Shown here one piece after another: positions 1 to 8,660 of a stretch of 32,066 nt of DNA; the first letter of the stretch is position 1; each line of letters begins with the position of its first letter. The notes below the pieces were generated by a model. It worked only from the letters and a program-made list of their open reading frames with translations. It was not told where the DNA came from and ran no database searches. The stretch lies in contig NZ_SPKJ01000046.1 of assembly GCF_009866965.1 (NCBI RefSeq), forward strand, positions 1-32,066, in the 5' to 3' direction. Made by a program: the position numbers and the translations under genes. Source of the DNA: Propylenella binzhouense (GTDB taxonomy: Bacteria; Pseudomonadota; Alphaproteobacteria; Rhizobiales; Afifellaceae).

Positions 1-341
1 CTGGCAAGGACCGCGGTCCGGGCGGCCGCGACGGCACCGGCCCGGAGGGGCCCGAGGCTCGCCGGCCTCGGCCGGGGCAGCGCCGCGGCGACGGCGACCG
101 CAGGCTTTCGCTTCGGGGCCGACGCCCGCTTTCCGGTTCGGGCCGTCTTCTGCGTCCGCTTGGCAGAATTGGCGACGCGCTGGGTCTTCTTGGCGGCGCT
201 CTTCGCGGCCGCCTCGACCGAAGAAAAGCTCGGCGCGACGGCAGGAACCGCCAACAATGCGGCGCAGCCGAGGCCGAGCGCCAGCAAAGCTGAACGGAAC
301 GCCGATCCGCGCCGACGATAGAACAATTCCCCTTCCACCAT
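1..341 (-). CDS. Secreted lytic-transglycosylase-like protein, N-terminal fragment
   Basis: An open minus-strand frame starts with ATG at 341 and runs off the left edge, giving 113 codons. It begins [20 protein letters not shown], followed by a hydrophobic stretch (about residues 17-40) that looks like a signal peptide or anchor. After that comes a Lys/Ala/Arg-rich low-complexity linker with repeated KSAAKKTQ- and AKRTQKTAR-like pieces. No catalytic domain lies inside the window. The name rests on context: in many Rhizobiales a soluble lytic murein transglycosylase gene is divergent from dapA, and those proteins have a similar exported, basic, Ala-rich N-terminus. The secreted, low-complexity character is seen directly; the enzymatic identity is inference. 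Any exported cell-wall protein would fit equally well. Confidence 0.5.
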   Translation of the reverse strand, partial: MVEGELFYRRRGSAFRSALLALGLGCAALLAVPAVAPSFSSVEAAAKSAAKKTQRVANSAKRTQKTARTGKRASAPKRKPAVAVAAALPRPRPASLGPLRAGAVAAARTAVLA

Positions 342-369
342 TACTTCGAAGGACCACGGACTTGTGTCG

Positions 370-386
370 GGATCATGGCATGATCC
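370..386. promoter_or_regulatory. 17-bp perfect palindrome in the divergent intergenic region
   Basis: GGATCATG, one central G, then CATGATCC: a perfect inverted repeat of 8-base arms between the two divergent starts (341 on minus, 473 on plus). It could be an operator, but no cognate regulator is visible in the window. Confidence 0.35.
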
Positions 387-406
387 GGCGAGGTTCGGAA
401 GCGCGC

Positions 407-435
407 TTGCCCTCGGGCGGGCGGGTCACTATCGT
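407..435 (+). promoter_or_regulatory. Candidate sigma-70 promoter of dapA
   Basis: TTGCCC (407-412) and TATCGT (430-435) are separated by 17 bases and lie 38 bases before the dapA start. The match to the housekeeping consensus is partial, so this is a candidate only. Confidence 0.3.
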
Positions 436-472
436 CCGGCGCCAAACGGCAGATCCGGCAGTCGAGGAAACG

Positions 473-1351
473 ATGTTCAGGGGGTCGATACCGGCGCTCG
501 TGACGCCCATGCGCGACGGCGAAGTGGATGAGGCGGCTTTTCGCGCCTTCGTCGAATGGCAGATCGGCGAGGGCAGCAGCGGCCTGGTCCCGGTCGGAAC
601 GACGGGCGAATCACCGACGCTTTCGCATGCGGAGCATCGGCGCGTGGTCGAGATCTGCATCGAGGCGGCGAACGGCCGCGTGCCGGTCATCGCCGGCGCG
701 GGCTCGAACAACACGCGCGAGGCGGTCGAGCTTGCCCGGCACGCCGAGCAGGCGGGCGCCGACGCGGTGCTCGTCGTCACGCCCTATTACAACAAGCCGA
801 GCCAGCAGGGCCTCTACCTCCACTTCAAGACGGTGGCCGACGCCATCTCGATCCCGCTCGTCATCTACAACATCCCGCCGCGTTCGATCGTGGACATGTC
901 GGTGGAGACGATGACGCGCCTCTTCGAGGACTGCGAGAACATCATCGGCGTGAAGGACGCCACGGCGAACCTCGCCCGGGCCAGCCTGCAGCGCCAGGCG
1001 ATGGGGCCGGACTTCCTCCAGCTCTCCGGCGAGGACGCCACTGCGCTCGGCTTCATGGCGCATGGCGGGCACGGCTGCATCTCGGTGACGGCGAACGTCG
1101 CGCCGCGGCTCTGCGCGGAGTTCCAGGACGCCTGCCGCGCCAAGGACTTCGCCACCGCGCTCGACTATCAGGACCGGCTGATGCCGCTCCACCGTGCGCT
1201 CTTCCTCGAGCCGAGCCCCGCGCCGACCAAGTATGCGCTCGCCCGGCTCGGCCACATGAGCGAGGAGGTCCGCTCGCCGATCGTTCCGGTCACCCCGGCG
1301 ACGCGCTCCGAGGTGGATGCCGCGCTCCGGCATGCGGGGCTCCTGAACTGA
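473..1351 (+). CDS. dapA: 4-hydroxy-tetrahydrodipicolinate synthase
   Basis: This cytosolic enzyme condenses pyruvate with aspartate semialdehyde, the first committed step of lysine and diaminopimelate synthesis. The 292-residue product matches the usual DapA length. The TIM-barrel motifs are present: [10 protein letters not shown] (41-50), the YYNKPSQQG loop (105-113), the catalytic Tyr132 in [10 protein letters not shown] and the Schiff-base Lys161 in IIGVKDAT. The frame is open back to 257, but ATG 473 is chosen because the family sequence starts at [12 protein letters not shown] and GAGGAAA (464-470) gives a ribosome site. The stop at 1351 is 4 bases before smpB, so the two genes are probably co-transcribed. 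Cell-wall precursor synthesis fits the divergent, putative murein-active neighbour. Confidence 0.96.
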   Translation: MFRGSIPALVTPMRDGEVDEAAFRAFVEWQIGEGSSGLVPVGTTGESPTLSHAEHRRVVEICIEAANGRVPVIAGAGSNNTREAVELARHAEQAGADAVLVVTPYYNKPSQQGLYLHFKTVADAISIPLVIYNIPPRSIVDMSVETMTRLFEDCENIIGVKDATANLARASLQRQAMGPDFLQLSGEDATALGFMAHGGHGCISVTANVAPRLCAEFQDACRAKDFATALDYQDRLMPLHRALFLEPSPAPTKYALARLGHMSEEVRSPIVPVTPATRSEVDAALRHAGLLN

Positions 1352-1355
1352 CCTG

Positions 1356-1829
1356 ATGGCAAAGAAAGCGAGCACCCAGCACGGCGTCGTCGCCGACAAC
1401 CGCAGGGCGAGGTTCAACTACGAAATCGGCGAGACCTTCGAGGCCGGCATCGCGCTCGCCGGCACGGAGGTGAAGAGCCTCCGCCAGTCCAAGGCGAACA
1501 TCGCCGAATCCTATGTGAGCCCGGAAGGCGGCGAGGTCTGGCTGATCAACTCCTACATTCCGGAGTATCAGCAGGCGAGCTTCTTCAATCACGAGCCGCG
1601 CCGGCCCCGCAAGCTGCTGCTCCACAAGCGGGAGGTGAACCGCCTGTTCGGCGCGGTGAACCGGGAAGGCATGACGATCGTCCCGCTGCGGATGTACTTC
1701 AACGACCGCGGCCGCGCCAAGGTCGAGATCGCGCTCGCCAAGGGCAAGAAGGTCCACGACAAGCGCGAGACGGAGAAGCAGCGCGACTGGGCGCGGGAGA
1801 AGGGACGCCTGCTGCGCGAGAAGGGCTGA
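1356..1829 (+). CDS. smpB: SsrA-binding protein
   Basis: SmpB binds tmRNA and brings it to stalled ribosomes for trans-translation. The 157-residue protein has the typical core, [10 protein letters not shown]...[16 protein letters not shown], the [13 protein letters not shown] strand and [16 protein letters not shown], followed by a basic tail ([17 protein letters not shown]) that becomes helical in the ribosome. The ATG lies 4 bases after the dapA stop and has no strong Shine-Dalgarno of its own, which suggests translational coupling. The dapA-smpB pairing is common in alphaproteobacteria. No ssrA gene was seen in the window. Confidence 0.97.
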   Translation: MAKKASTQHGVVADNRRARFNYEIGETFEAGIALAGTEVKSLRQSKANIAESYVSPEGGEVWLINSYIPEYQQASFFNHEPRRPRKLLLHKREVNRLFGAVNREGMTIVPLRMYFNDRGRAKVEIALAKGKKVHDKRETEKQRDWAREKGRLLREKG

Positions 1830-1846
1830 GCCTGGCGGCCGGCGCC

Positions 1847-2494
1847 TCAGCCGAGATCGGACCGGATCCGGGCGATCACGCTCTCGAACATTTCGGGCGT
1901 CAGCACGCCCGTGTTCGTGTTGAGCCGCGAGCAATGATAGCTGTCGTAGAGGCGCAGCCCCGCCGGGCCGGCATGCACGGCGCCATGGGCGAACGGGACG
2001 TCCCTGAGGCGCAGGCCGAGCGCGCGCGCGACGCTCTCATGCGCGATCCGGCCGAGGGCGAGAACGGCGCGCAACCCCGCCCGCCCGGCGAGCGTCGCAT
2101 CCAGGAACCGGCGGCAGGCGCCGATTTCGGCCGGGGTGGGCTTGTTGCCCGGCGGCACGCATCTGACCGCATTCGTCACCGCGGCGTCGGTGAGGACGAG
2201 GCCGTCATCCACGCGGGCCTCGAAGCGCCCGCTCGCGAAGCCATAGGCGAGGAGCGTCCGGTAGAGCAGCTCGCCGGCATAATCACCGGTGAAGGGACGG
2301 CCGGTCCGGTTGGCCCCGCGCAGGCCGGGCGCCAGGCCGACCACGAGGAGCCGGGCGCCGTCCGCGCCGAAGGTCGGGACGGGCGCATTGTGCCAGGCCG
2401 GCTCCCGTTCCCGCCACTCCTCCCGGAACGCCACCAGCCGGGGGCAGAGCGGGCAGTCCCGCGGCGGCTCGGAAGCCTTTGCGGCCGCGCTCAC
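1847..2494 (-). CDS. Family 5 uracil-DNA glycosylase (UdgB-like, Fe-S)
   Basis: Base-excision repair enzyme that removes uracil and other deaminated bases from DNA. Motif A reads GLAPGLRGANRTGRPFTGD (53-71), diagnostic of family 5, with the catalytic Asn of other families replaced. Motif B is SYHCSRLNTNTG. Four cysteines, C14, C17, C112 and C127, fit the 4Fe-4S cluster ligands of this family. The product is 215 residues. The start is GTG at 2494, overlapping the stop of the upstream NYN gene by 4 bases (GTGA), so the pair is translationally coupled. The gene is convergent with smpB, with 17 bases between the stops. Confidence 0.9.
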   Translation of the reverse strand: MSAAAKASEPPRDCPLCPRLVAFREEWREREPAWHNAPVPTFGADGARLLVVGLAPGLRGANRTGRPFTGDYAGELLYRTLLAYGFASGRFEARVDDGLVLTDAAVTNAVRCVPPGNKPTPAEIGACRRFLDATLAGRAGLRAVLALGRIAHESVARALGLRLRDVPFAHGAVHAGPAGLRLYDSYHCSRLNTNTGVLTPEMFESVIARIRSDLG

Positions 2495-3096
2495 AGGTCC
2501 TCGTACTCGTCGTCATATTCGTCGTTCTGCGGCGGCGCATAATCGCGCGGGGGCCGCTGCGGCCGCTGGGCGGGATCGCGGCCGACCGCATCCGCCATCG
2601 TCGCGAGCTCGAGGAAATGGTCGGCCTGGCGGCGCAGGTCGTCCGAAATCATCGGCGGCTGCGTCTTCATCGTGGAGGCGACGGTCACCTTCTTGCCGCG
2701 GCGCTGCAGCGCCTCGACCAGGTAGCGGAAGTCGCCGTCGCCGGAGAAGAGGACGATGTGATCGACGTGCTCCGCCGTCTCCATCGCGTCGACGGTGAGC
2801 TCGATATCCATGTTGCCCTTCACCTTGCGCCGGCCCTGGGCGTCGGTGAACTCCTTCAGCGGCTTCGTGACGATCCGATAGCCGTTATAGTCGAGCCAGT
2901 CGATCAGCGGCCGGATCGAGGAATATTCCTGGTCTTCGGCGAGGGCCGTATAGTAACTCGCCCGCACCAGATAGCCCTTCTCCCTGAAATCCGACAGCAG
3001 GCGCCGGTAGTCGATATCGAAGCCGAGCGAGCGGGAGGTGGCGTAGAGATTTGCGCCGTCGATGAAGAGGGCGATCTTTTCGCGCGGGTCGAACAT
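2491..3096 (-). CDS. NYN-domain (LabA/DUF88-like) protein, putative nuclease
   Basis: The 201-residue protein has a PIN-like NYN fold: KIALFIDGANLY (7-18) with the first acidic residue, NMDIELTVDAM in the middle, and HIVLFSGDGDFRYLV carrying the second acidic pair. LabA/DUF88 proteins are proposed metal-dependent RNases, but their substrates are mostly unknown. The tail is acidic and Pro/Arg-rich (PQRPPRDYAPPQNDEYDDEYEDL region). The frame is open to 3201, but ATG 3096 is preferred because GGAGA stands just before it and the conserved domain begins at once. It is the first gene of a coupled pair with the uracil-DNA glycosylase and divergent from rpoZ. Confidence 0.85.
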   Translation of the reverse strand: MFDPREKIALFIDGANLYATSRSLGFDIDYRRLLSDFREKGYLVRASYYTALAEDQEYSSIRPLIDWLDYNGYRIVTKPLKEFTDAQGRRKVKGNMDIELTVDAMETAEHVDHIVLFSGDGDFRYLVEALQRRGKKVTVASTMKTQPPMISDDLRRQADHFLELATMADAVGRDPAQRPQRPPRDYAPPQNDEYDDEYEDL

Positions 3097-3209
3097 TGCG
3101 GTCTCCGGGGCGGAATTATGAATGGCGGGGCGGGCCCCTGAATGGGCACCTTCGATAAGCCTTTGCCGCATCACGTCAAGGCGGCCGGCTTCTATGCCCA
3201 CAACCGTTC

Positions 3210-3238
3210 TTGAAACGCTGGACGGGATTGCCTACACA
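3210..3238 (+). promoter_or_regulatory. Probable sigma-70 promoter of rpoZ
   Basis: TTGAAA (3210-3215), a 17-base spacer and TACACA (3233-3238) lie 32 bases before the rpoZ start. Confidence 0.5.
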
Positions 3239-3270
3239 GGTGTCCAATTCCCGACATAGGAGGCACATCC

Positions 3271-3642
3271 ATGGCGCGCGTCACCGTGGAGGATTGCGTC
3301 GACAAGGTTCCGAACCGTTTCGAACTCGTTCTGCTGGCCGCCCACCGCGCCCGCATGATCGCGAACGGATCGCAGCTCACCGTCGACCGCGACAACGACA
3401 AGAATCCGGTGGTTGCCCTGCGCGAGATCGCGGAGCGGACCGTCTCACCGGAGGATCTCGACGAGGATCTCATCCATTCGCTGCAGAAATATGTCGAGGT
3501 CGACGAACCGGAGCAGCCGGCCGCGCCGATCGAGGTCGCCGGCGGCATCGAGGACAGCGACATCGCGTTCGACCGGATGTCGGAGGAGGATCTCCTGCGC
3601 GGGCTGGAGAGCCTCGATCCGCCGGAGCGCCGCGAGGACTGA
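3271..3642 (+). CDS. rpoZ: RNA polymerase omega subunit
   Basis: Omega helps assemble RNA polymerase by clamping the beta' subunit, and in proteobacteria contributes to ppGpp binding. The N-terminal 60 residues match the family closely ([23 protein letters not shown] start, [26 protein letters not shown]). The C-terminal half is an acidic extension usual in alphaproteobacteria, for 123 residues in all. A strong AGGAGG (3258-3263) fixes the start. The gene has its own promoter and an intrinsic terminator, so it is largely a single transcription unit, followed by the ppGpp enzyme gene rsh as in many proteobacteria. Confidence 0.96.
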   Translation: MARVTVEDCVDKVPNRFELVLLAAHRARMIANGSQLTVDRDNDKNPVVALREIAERTVSPEDLDEDLIHSLQKYVEVDEPEQPAAPIEVAGGIEDSDIAFDRMSEEDLLRGLESLDPPERRED

Positions 3643-3663
3643 TCGTCGCGTTCCTGCTTCTGG

Positions 3664-3693
3664 AAAAGGCGCAGCGCGGGCTGCGCCTTTTTT
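3664..3693 (+). terminator. Intrinsic terminator of rpoZ
   Basis: GGCGCAGC (3668-3675), loop GCGG, GCTGCGCC (3680-3687), then six T residues. The flanking A-run extends the stem. It lies 22 bases after the rpoZ stop. Confidence 0.9.
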
Positions 3694-3704
3694 GTCCCTC
3701 GATG

Positions 3705-3734
3705 TTGAAGCGGAAGGGCCGAGGGCCTCTTATA
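3705..3734 (+). promoter_or_regulatory. Candidate promoter of rsh
   Basis: TTGAAG (3705-3710) and CTTATA (3729-3734) are 18 bases apart, between the rpoZ terminator and the rsh start. The spacing is one base over ideal and overlapping alternatives exist (TTATAT, TATATT). Confidence 0.3.
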
Positions 3735-3792
3735 TTGGGGAAAGACCCTCGATCGATCCCCGAGCCAGCGATACCCGACGGAACCAGCGGCG

Positions 3793-5997
3793 ATGATGCG
3801 CCAGTACGAACTCGTTGAACGGGTCGCCGCCTACAATCCGCAGGTGAACGAGGATCTCCTCAACCGCGCCTACGTCTACGCCATGCAGAAGCACGGCACC
3901 CAGAAGCGCGCGTCGGGCGACCCCTATTTCTCGCATCCGCTCGAAGTCGCCGCCATCCTGACGGACCTGAAGCTCGACGATGCCTCGGTCGTCGTGGCGC
4001 TCCTCCACGACACGATCGAGGACACCACGGCGACCCAGGAGGAGATCGCGAACCTCTTCGGGCCGCAGATCGCGACGCTGGTGGAGGGGCTCACCAAGAT
4101 CCAGCGGCTCGACCTCGTCTCGCGCGAGGCCCAGCAGGCGGAAAACCTCCGCAAGCTCCTCCTCGCCGTGGCGGACGACATCCGGGTGCTGCTCGTCAAG
4201 CTCGCGGACCGGCTCCACAACATGCGCACCATCCAGTACGTCCGGGAGGACAAGCGGGCGCGCATCGCAGAGGAGACGATGGAGATCTATGCGCCGCTCG
4301 CGGGGCGCATGGGCATGCAGTCGATGCGCGAGGAACTCGAGGATCTCGCGTTCCGGATCCTCAATCCCGAGGCCTATGCCACGATCTCGAACAAGCTGCA
4401 GGGCCTGCGCGAGCGTACCGGCGGCACGGTCGAGATGATCACCGCGGATCTCGAGGACCGGCTGCGGAAGAGCGGCATCCAGGCGGCCATCAAGTCGCGC
4501 CAGAAGCGACCCTATTCGATCTTCGCCAAGATGCAGCGGAAGTCCGTCGGCTTCGAGCAGCTCTCCGATATCTTCGGCTTCCGCGTTCTCGTCGACAGCA
4601 CCGAGGATTGCTACCGCGCGCTCGGCATCGTCCACACGTCGTTCCGGATGGTGCCCGGACGGTTCAAGGACTACATCTCCACGCCGAAGCAGAACGAGTA
4701 CCGCTCGCTCCACACGACCATCATCGGTCCCAAGCAGCAGCGCGTCGAACTGCAGATCCGGACCGTCGAAATGGACCGGATCGCCGAGTACGGCATTGCG
4801 GCGCACCCGCTCTACAAGGAGGGGATCGCCGGCGACCGGGACCGCCTGATGGCCGAGAGCCGCGCCTATGCCTGGCTCCGGCAGACGGTCGAGCAGATCG
4901 CCCATGGCGACGCGCCCGAGGAGTTCCTGGAGCACACCAAGCTCGAGCTCTTCCAGGACCAGGTGTTCTGCTTCACCCCGAAGGGGCGGCTGATCGCGCT
5001 GCCGCGGGGCGCGACGCCGATCGACTTCGCCTACGCCGTTCACACCGATGTCGGCGATACCTGCGTCGGCGCCAAGGTGAACGGGCAGCTCGCGCCGCTG
5101 GTGCAGCCGCTCCAGAACGGGGACGAGGTCGAGATCATCCGCTCGGAGGCGCAGCGGCCGCCGCCGGCCTGGGGCTCGATCGTGGCGACGGGCAAGGCGC
5201 GGGCGGCCATCCGGCGCGCCACCCGGGCCCACGTGCGGCGCCAATATGCCGGGCTCGGCCGTCACACCCTGGAACGCGCCTTCGAGAAGGCGGGGAAGAC
5301 CTATTCGGAATCGGGCTTCCGCAACGTGCTCCACCGCCTCGGCCACGGCGACCTGGAGGATGCGCTCGCCGCCGTCGGGCGGGGCGACCTGAAGCCCGCG
5401 ATCGTCCTGCGCGCCATCTATCCCGATTATCGCGAGGACCGCATCCCGCCCGGCCTCGCGCCTTCCGAGGAGGGCTGGCTCGCCTCCAATCGCGGCCTCA
5501 AGTTCCGCCTGCCGGCCGACTACGAGATGAACGGCGCCTCCAGCCGTTCGCTGCCGATCCGCGGCCTCGACAAGGACGCGCCGGTCCGGTTCGCGCCGGA
5601 GGGCGGCGCGGTCCCAGGCGACCGGATCGTGGGCATCCTGGTGCCCGGCGAAGGCATCACCATCTATCCGATCCAGTCGCCGCAGCTCAGCCAGTTCGAC
5701 GACGAGCCGGAGCGCTGGGTCGACGTGCGCTGGGATGTGGCGGAGGATTCGAGCGAGCGCTTCCCCGCCCGGGTGCGCGTGACCGCGCTCAACGAGCCCG
5801 GCACGCTCGCCGCCATCGCCGAGGTGGTCGGCGTGGCCGACGGCAATATCGACAATCTGCGCATGCTGAAGCGCGACCGGGACTTCACCGAGATGGAGAT
5901 CGATCTGGAGGTGTGGAACCTCAAGCATCTCAACAGGATCATGAGCGACTTGCGCGCGAAGAGCGTGGTGAGCAGTGTCACGCGGGTCAACGGCTGA
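3793..5997 (+). CDS. rsh: Bifunctional (p)ppGpp synthetase/hydrolase, Rel/Spo homolog
   Basis: This enzyme makes and degrades the stringent-response alarmone (p)ppGpp. The 734-residue order is complete. A hydrolase HD domain holds H48 and H72-D73 in ALLHDTIEDT. The synthetase domain spans about 240-345 (YSIFAKMQRK, DIFGFRVLVDST, RFKDYISTPKQNEYRSLHTT, VELQIRT). A TGS domain lies at about 390-450, and a C-terminal ACT domain at about 660-734. R290-F-K-D293 is the RxKD signature of bifunctional enzymes rather than the ExDD of synthesis-only RelA. With an intact HD motif, this argues for both activities. Two ATGs in a row (3793, 3796) leave the start uncertain by one residue, and the ribosome site is weak. 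It follows rpoZ, whose product takes part in ppGpp response. Confidence 0.95.
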   Translation: MMRQYELVERVAAYNPQVNEDLLNRAYVYAMQKHGTQKRASGDPYFSHPLEVAAILTDLKLDDASVVVALLHDTIEDTTATQEEIANLFGPQIATLVEGLTKIQRLDLVSREAQQAENLRKLLLAVADDIRVLLVKLADRLHNMRTIQYVREDKRARIAEETMEIYAPLAGRMGMQSMREELEDLAFRILNPEAYATISNKLQGLRERTGGTVEMITADLEDRLRKSGIQAAIKSRQKRPYSIFAKMQRKSVGFEQLSDIFGFRVLVDSTEDCYRALGIVHTSFRMVPGRFKDYISTPKQNEYRSLHTTIIGPKQQRVELQIRTVEMDRIAEYGIAAHPLYKEGIAGDRDRLMAESRAYAWLRQTVEQIAHGDAPEEFLEHTKLELFQDQVFCFTPKGRLIALPRGATPIDFAYAVHTDVGDTCVGAKVNGQLAPLVQPLQNGDEVEIIRSEAQRPPPAWGSIVATGKARAAIRRATRAHVRRQYAGLGRHTLERAFEKAGKTYSESGFRNVLHRLGHGDLEDALAAVGRGDLKPAIVLRAIYPDYREDRIPPGLAPSEEGWLASNRGLKFRLPADYEMNGASSRSLPIRGLDKDAPVRFAPEGGAVPGDRIVGILVPGEGITIYPIQSPQLSQFDDEPERWVDVRWDVAEDSSERFPARVRVTALNEPGTLAAIAEVVGVADGNIDNLRMLKRDRDFTEMEIDLEVWNLKHLNRIMSDLRAKSVVSSVTRVNG

Positions 5998-6058
5998 AGC
6001 GGGACGGCATACCGTGCCGTCCGCACCGTGCGCAGGCGAGGGAGCGTAGTCCGGTCCG

Positions 6059-6682
6059 ATGCTCTTCAAGCGGCGGCACAGGCAGAGTTTCCGGCAGCGG
6101 GTCAGGGTCTGGCTCTGGCCGCGCGTCAGCTGGCGCCGCTCGGCCGCCTATCACGCCAAGCGCGTGCTCCGGCTCTCGGCGACGCCCTACTCGATCGCGA
6201 TGGGCTGTGCCGTCGGCGCTTTCGTCTCCTGCACGCCCTTCATCGGCATGCACTTCCTCATCACCTTCCTGATCGCCTGGCCGCTCCGCGGCAACCTCAT
6301 CGCCGGCGCGATCGGCACCAGCATCGGGAATCCCGTCACCTTCCCGTTCATCTGGGTCGGCACCTACAAGATCGGCCACCTGCTCCTTCACGGCCACGAC
6401 CGGGATGCCCCCGCGCGTCTCGGCCAGGACCTCCTCACGAAGTCGTTCGACCAGCTCGTGCCGATCCTGAAGCCGATGGCGATCGGGTCGGTCCCGCTCG
6501 GGCTTGCGATCGCGGTGGTGACCTATTTCCTGACCTATTACCTGGTCGCCACATATCAGGCCGGGCGCCGCGAGCGATTCGCGGCCCGCCGGCTGCCTCC
6601 CCTCAAGCATGAGACGGCGGACGATCCGTCCGCTCAGGAGAGCCTCTCCTATGGCCACACAAGCTCTGCGCCTCGGCGTTAA
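6059..6682 (+). CDS. DUF2062 membrane protein
   Basis: The 207-residue protein is of the DUF2062 family, whose function is unknown. After a basic N-terminus ([20 protein letters not shown]) come the family motifs [21 protein letters not shown] and [15 protein letters not shown]. Two hydrophobic segments lie at about residues 44-95 and a third near the C-terminus (about 145-170), so it is likely an inner-membrane protein. The ATG lies 61 bases after rsh, in the same direction. The last 32 bases overlap the start of pdxJ in another frame, so its C-terminus also encodes the pdxJ ribosome site. The same rsh-DUF2062-pdxJ order is seen in other alphaproteobacteria. Confidence 0.85.
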   Translation: MLFKRRHRQSFRQRVRVWLWPRVSWRRSAAYHAKRVLRLSATPYSIAMGCAVGAFVSCTPFIGMHFLITFLIAWPLRGNLIAGAIGTSIGNPVTFPFIWVGTYKIGHLLLHGHDRDAPARLGQDLLTKSFDQLVPILKPMAIGSVPLGLAIAVVTYFLTYYLVATYQAGRRERFAARRLPPLKHETADDPSAQESLSYGHTSSAPRR

Positions 6683-7409
6683 CATCGATCACGTGGCGAC
6701 GGTGCGGAACGCCCGCGGCGGCCGGCATCCGGATCCGGTCCGGGCCGCGCATCTCGCCGAGGCCGCCGGCGCCGACGGCATCACGGCGCATCTGCGCGAG
6801 GACCGCCGCCATATCCGCGACAGCGACATCGAACGCCTGATGGGCGAGATCGCGCTTCCGCTCAATCTTGAGATGGCGGCGACGGAGGAGATGCTCGCGA
6901 TCGCACTCCGCCACCGGCCGCACGCGGCCTGCATCGTTCCCGAGCGGCGCGAGGAGCGTACGACGGAAGGCGGCCTCGACGCCGCGGGCGCCCGATCCCA
7001 TCTGGAGCCGATGGTGCGGAAGCTGACCGAGGCCGGCATCCGGGTGTCGCTCTTCGTCGAGCCGGACCCGGCGCAGCTCGATGCGGCGGTCGCGATGGGC
7101 GCGCCCGTCGTCGAGCTGCATACCGGGCGCTATTGCGAGCTGTGGGAGGCGGGCCAGGCCGGCTCGGAGCTCGCGCGCCTTGCCGCCGCTGCCCGCCACG
7201 CCAGCGGCATCGGCCTCGAGGTTCATGCCGGACACGGGCTCGGCTTCGACAACGTGAAGCCGGTCGCCGCGATTCCCGAGATCGTCGAGCTCAATATCGG
7301 CCATTTCCTGATCGGCGAGGCGATCTTCGTGGGGCTCGAGGCGAGCGTGCGGGCGATGCGGCGGCAGATGGAGGAGGCCCGGGCGCCGAGCGCGGAGGCA
7401 GTGTCGTGA
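6651..7409 (+). CDS. pdxJ: Pyridoxine 5'-phosphate synthase
   Basis: PdxJ condenses 1-deoxyxylulose 5-phosphate with 3-amino-2-oxopropyl phosphate, the last ring-closing step of the DXP-dependent vitamin B6 pathway. The 252-residue TIM barrel shows [17 protein letters not shown] (8-24), [51 protein letters not shown] and [17 protein letters not shown], all hallmark motifs. ATG 6651 is chosen over the longer open frame because AGGAG (6636-6640) is placed for it and the conserved sequence starts there. It overlaps the upstream DUF2062 gene by 32 bases, and its TGA overlaps the GTG of acpS. Confidence 0.96.
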   Translation: MATQALRLGVNIDHVATVRNARGGRHPDPVRAAHLAEAAGADGITAHLREDRRHIRDSDIERLMGEIALPLNLEMAATEEMLAIALRHRPHAACIVPERREERTTEGGLDAAGARSHLEPMVRKLTEAGIRVSLFVEPDPAQLDAAVAMGAPVVELHTGRYCELWEAGQAGSELARLAAAARHASGIGLEVHAGHGLGFDNVKPVAAIPEIVELNIGHFLIGEAIFVGLEASVRAMRRQMEEARAPSAEAVS

Positions 7410-7822
7410 TCGTCGGAATGGGCAGCGACCTCATCGACATCCGCCGCGTCGAAACGACGCTGGAGCGCTACGGCGAGCGCTTCGTCCAGCGCGTCTTCAC
7501 CGATATCGAGCAGCGCAAATCGGACCGGCGGCGCGAGCGGGCGGCCTCCTACGCCAAGCGCTTCGCCGCCAAGGAGGCATGCGCGAAGGCGCTCGGCACC
7601 GGGCTCAGGAACGGCGTGTTCTGGCGCGACATGGGGGTGGTCAACCTGCCTTCCGGAAAGCCGACAATGCTCCTGACCGGGGGTGCGGCGCGCCGGCTCG
7701 CGGCGATCGTCCCGAGCGGCCACGACCCGGCAATCCATCTCACGATCACCGACGATTGGCCGCTCGCCCAGGCCTTCGTCATCATCGAGGCGTTGCCGCA
7801 GGCCGCAAAGCCGCCCCAATGA
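7406..7822 (+). CDS. acpS: Holo-[acyl-carrier-protein] synthase
   Basis: AcpS transfers 4'-phosphopantetheine from CoA to acyl carrier protein, activating it for fatty acid synthesis. The 138-residue product has the two metal/CoA motifs: GMGSDLID with Asp8 and [16 protein letters not shown] with Glu57. The start is GTG at 7406, overlapping the pdxJ stop (GTGA), with GGAGG at 7394-7398 as ribosome site. The pdxJ-acpS-lepB-rnc-era order is a widely conserved proteobacterial cluster. The C-terminus ([11 protein letters not shown]) is slightly longer than in E. coli. Confidence 0.95.
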   Translation: MIVGMGSDLIDIRRVETTLERYGERFVQRVFTDIEQRKSDRRRERAASYAKRFAAKEACAKALGTGLRNGVFWRDMGVVNLPSGKPTMLLTGGAARRLAAIVPSGHDPAIHLTITDDWPLAQAFVIIEALPQAAKPPQ

Positions 7823-7839
7823 TCGCCTCAAAGCGCGCA

Positions 7840-7868
7840 TTGCGGCCGTGCGCCTTGGTCGCTAAACC
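7840..7868 (+). promoter_or_regulatory. Candidate internal promoter before lepB
   Basis: TTGCGG (7840-7845), 17 bases, TAAACC (7863-7868), in the only sizeable gap of this cluster, 27 bases before lepB. Confidence 0.35.
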
Positions 7869-7895
7869 CTTCCACCGAACGATCAGGATGGAGCC

Positions 7896-8660
7896 ATGAG
7901 CGTGGCCGAACGTAGCGCCGATGAAAAGGCGAAAGAGCATGGCGGCATTGGCGAGACCATCAAAGTCATCATCCAGGCGCTCCTGATCGCGCTCGTCTTC
8001 CGGACGTTCCTCTATCATCCGTTCAATATTCCGTCGGGATCGATGATGCCGACCCTGCTGATCGGCGATTATTTGTTCGTCTCGAAGTTCAGCTACGGCT
8101 ATAGCCGCTATTCCTTCCCGATCGACCTCTCCTTCATCCACGGGCGCATCCTGGGCTCCAAGCCCGAGCGCGGCGACATCGCCGTGTTCCGGCTGCCGCG
8201 CGATCCCGAGACCGATTACATCAAGCGCGTGATCGGGCTTCCCGGCGACAAGATCCAGATGAAGAACGGCGTCCTCTTCATCAACGGCGAGCCGGTCAAG
8301 CGCGAGCGGATCGACGACTATCTCGGGGAGACCCCGTTCGGCGAGCAGGTCCGGATCCGCCAGTACCGCGAGACGCTCCCCAGCGGGGTGAGCTACGTCA
8401 CGCTCGACATGACGGAGACGGGCGAGAAGGACAACACCGAGGTCTACGAGGTTCCGCCGGACCATTATTTCATGATGGGCGACAACCGCGACAATTCGAC
8501 CGACAGCCGCTTCCTGCAGTTCGTCGGCTACGTGCCGGCCGAAAATCTCGTTGGCCGGGCCGAGATCATCTTCTTCTCCGTCGACGAGGGTGCGCCGGTC
8601 TGGGCGATCTGGAAATGGCCAGAGACGCTGCGCCTGAACAGGTTCTTCGAGCTGCTATGA
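7896..8660 (+). CDS. lepB: Signal peptidase I
   Basis: This inner-membrane serine protease removes signal peptides from exported proteins on the periplasmic side. The 254-residue protein has one N-terminal membrane segment (about 22-38) and then the catalytic boxes. Ser49 lies in NIPSGSMMPTL, the general base Lys110 in DYIKRVIGLPGD, and box E is GDNRDNSTDSR. A ribosome site AGGATGGAG precedes the ATG. The stop overlaps the rnc start by 4 bases (ATGA), so lepB, rnc and era are coupled. Several exported proteins in this window (esterase, sugar dehydrogenase, SIMPL protein) would be its substrates. Confidence 0.96.
   Translation: MSVAERSADEKAKEHGGIGETIKVIIQALLIALVFRTFLYHPFNIPSGSMMPTLLIGDYLFVSKFSYGYSRYSFPIDLSFIHGRILGSKPERGDIAVFRLPRDPETDYIKRVIGLPGDKIQMKNGVLFINGEPVKRERIDDYLGETPFGEQVRIRQYRETLPSGVSYVTLDMTETGEKDNTEVYEVPPDHYFMMGDNRDNSTDSRFLQFVGYVPAENLVGRAEIIFFSVDEGAPVWAIWKWPETLRLNRFFELL

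Noticed and set aside
3730-6069. 779-codon minus-strand open frame opposite rsh
   Set aside because: It is the antisense shadow of a strongly conserved plus-strand gene in high-GC DNA; its translation is rich in R, H, E and L and has no domain.
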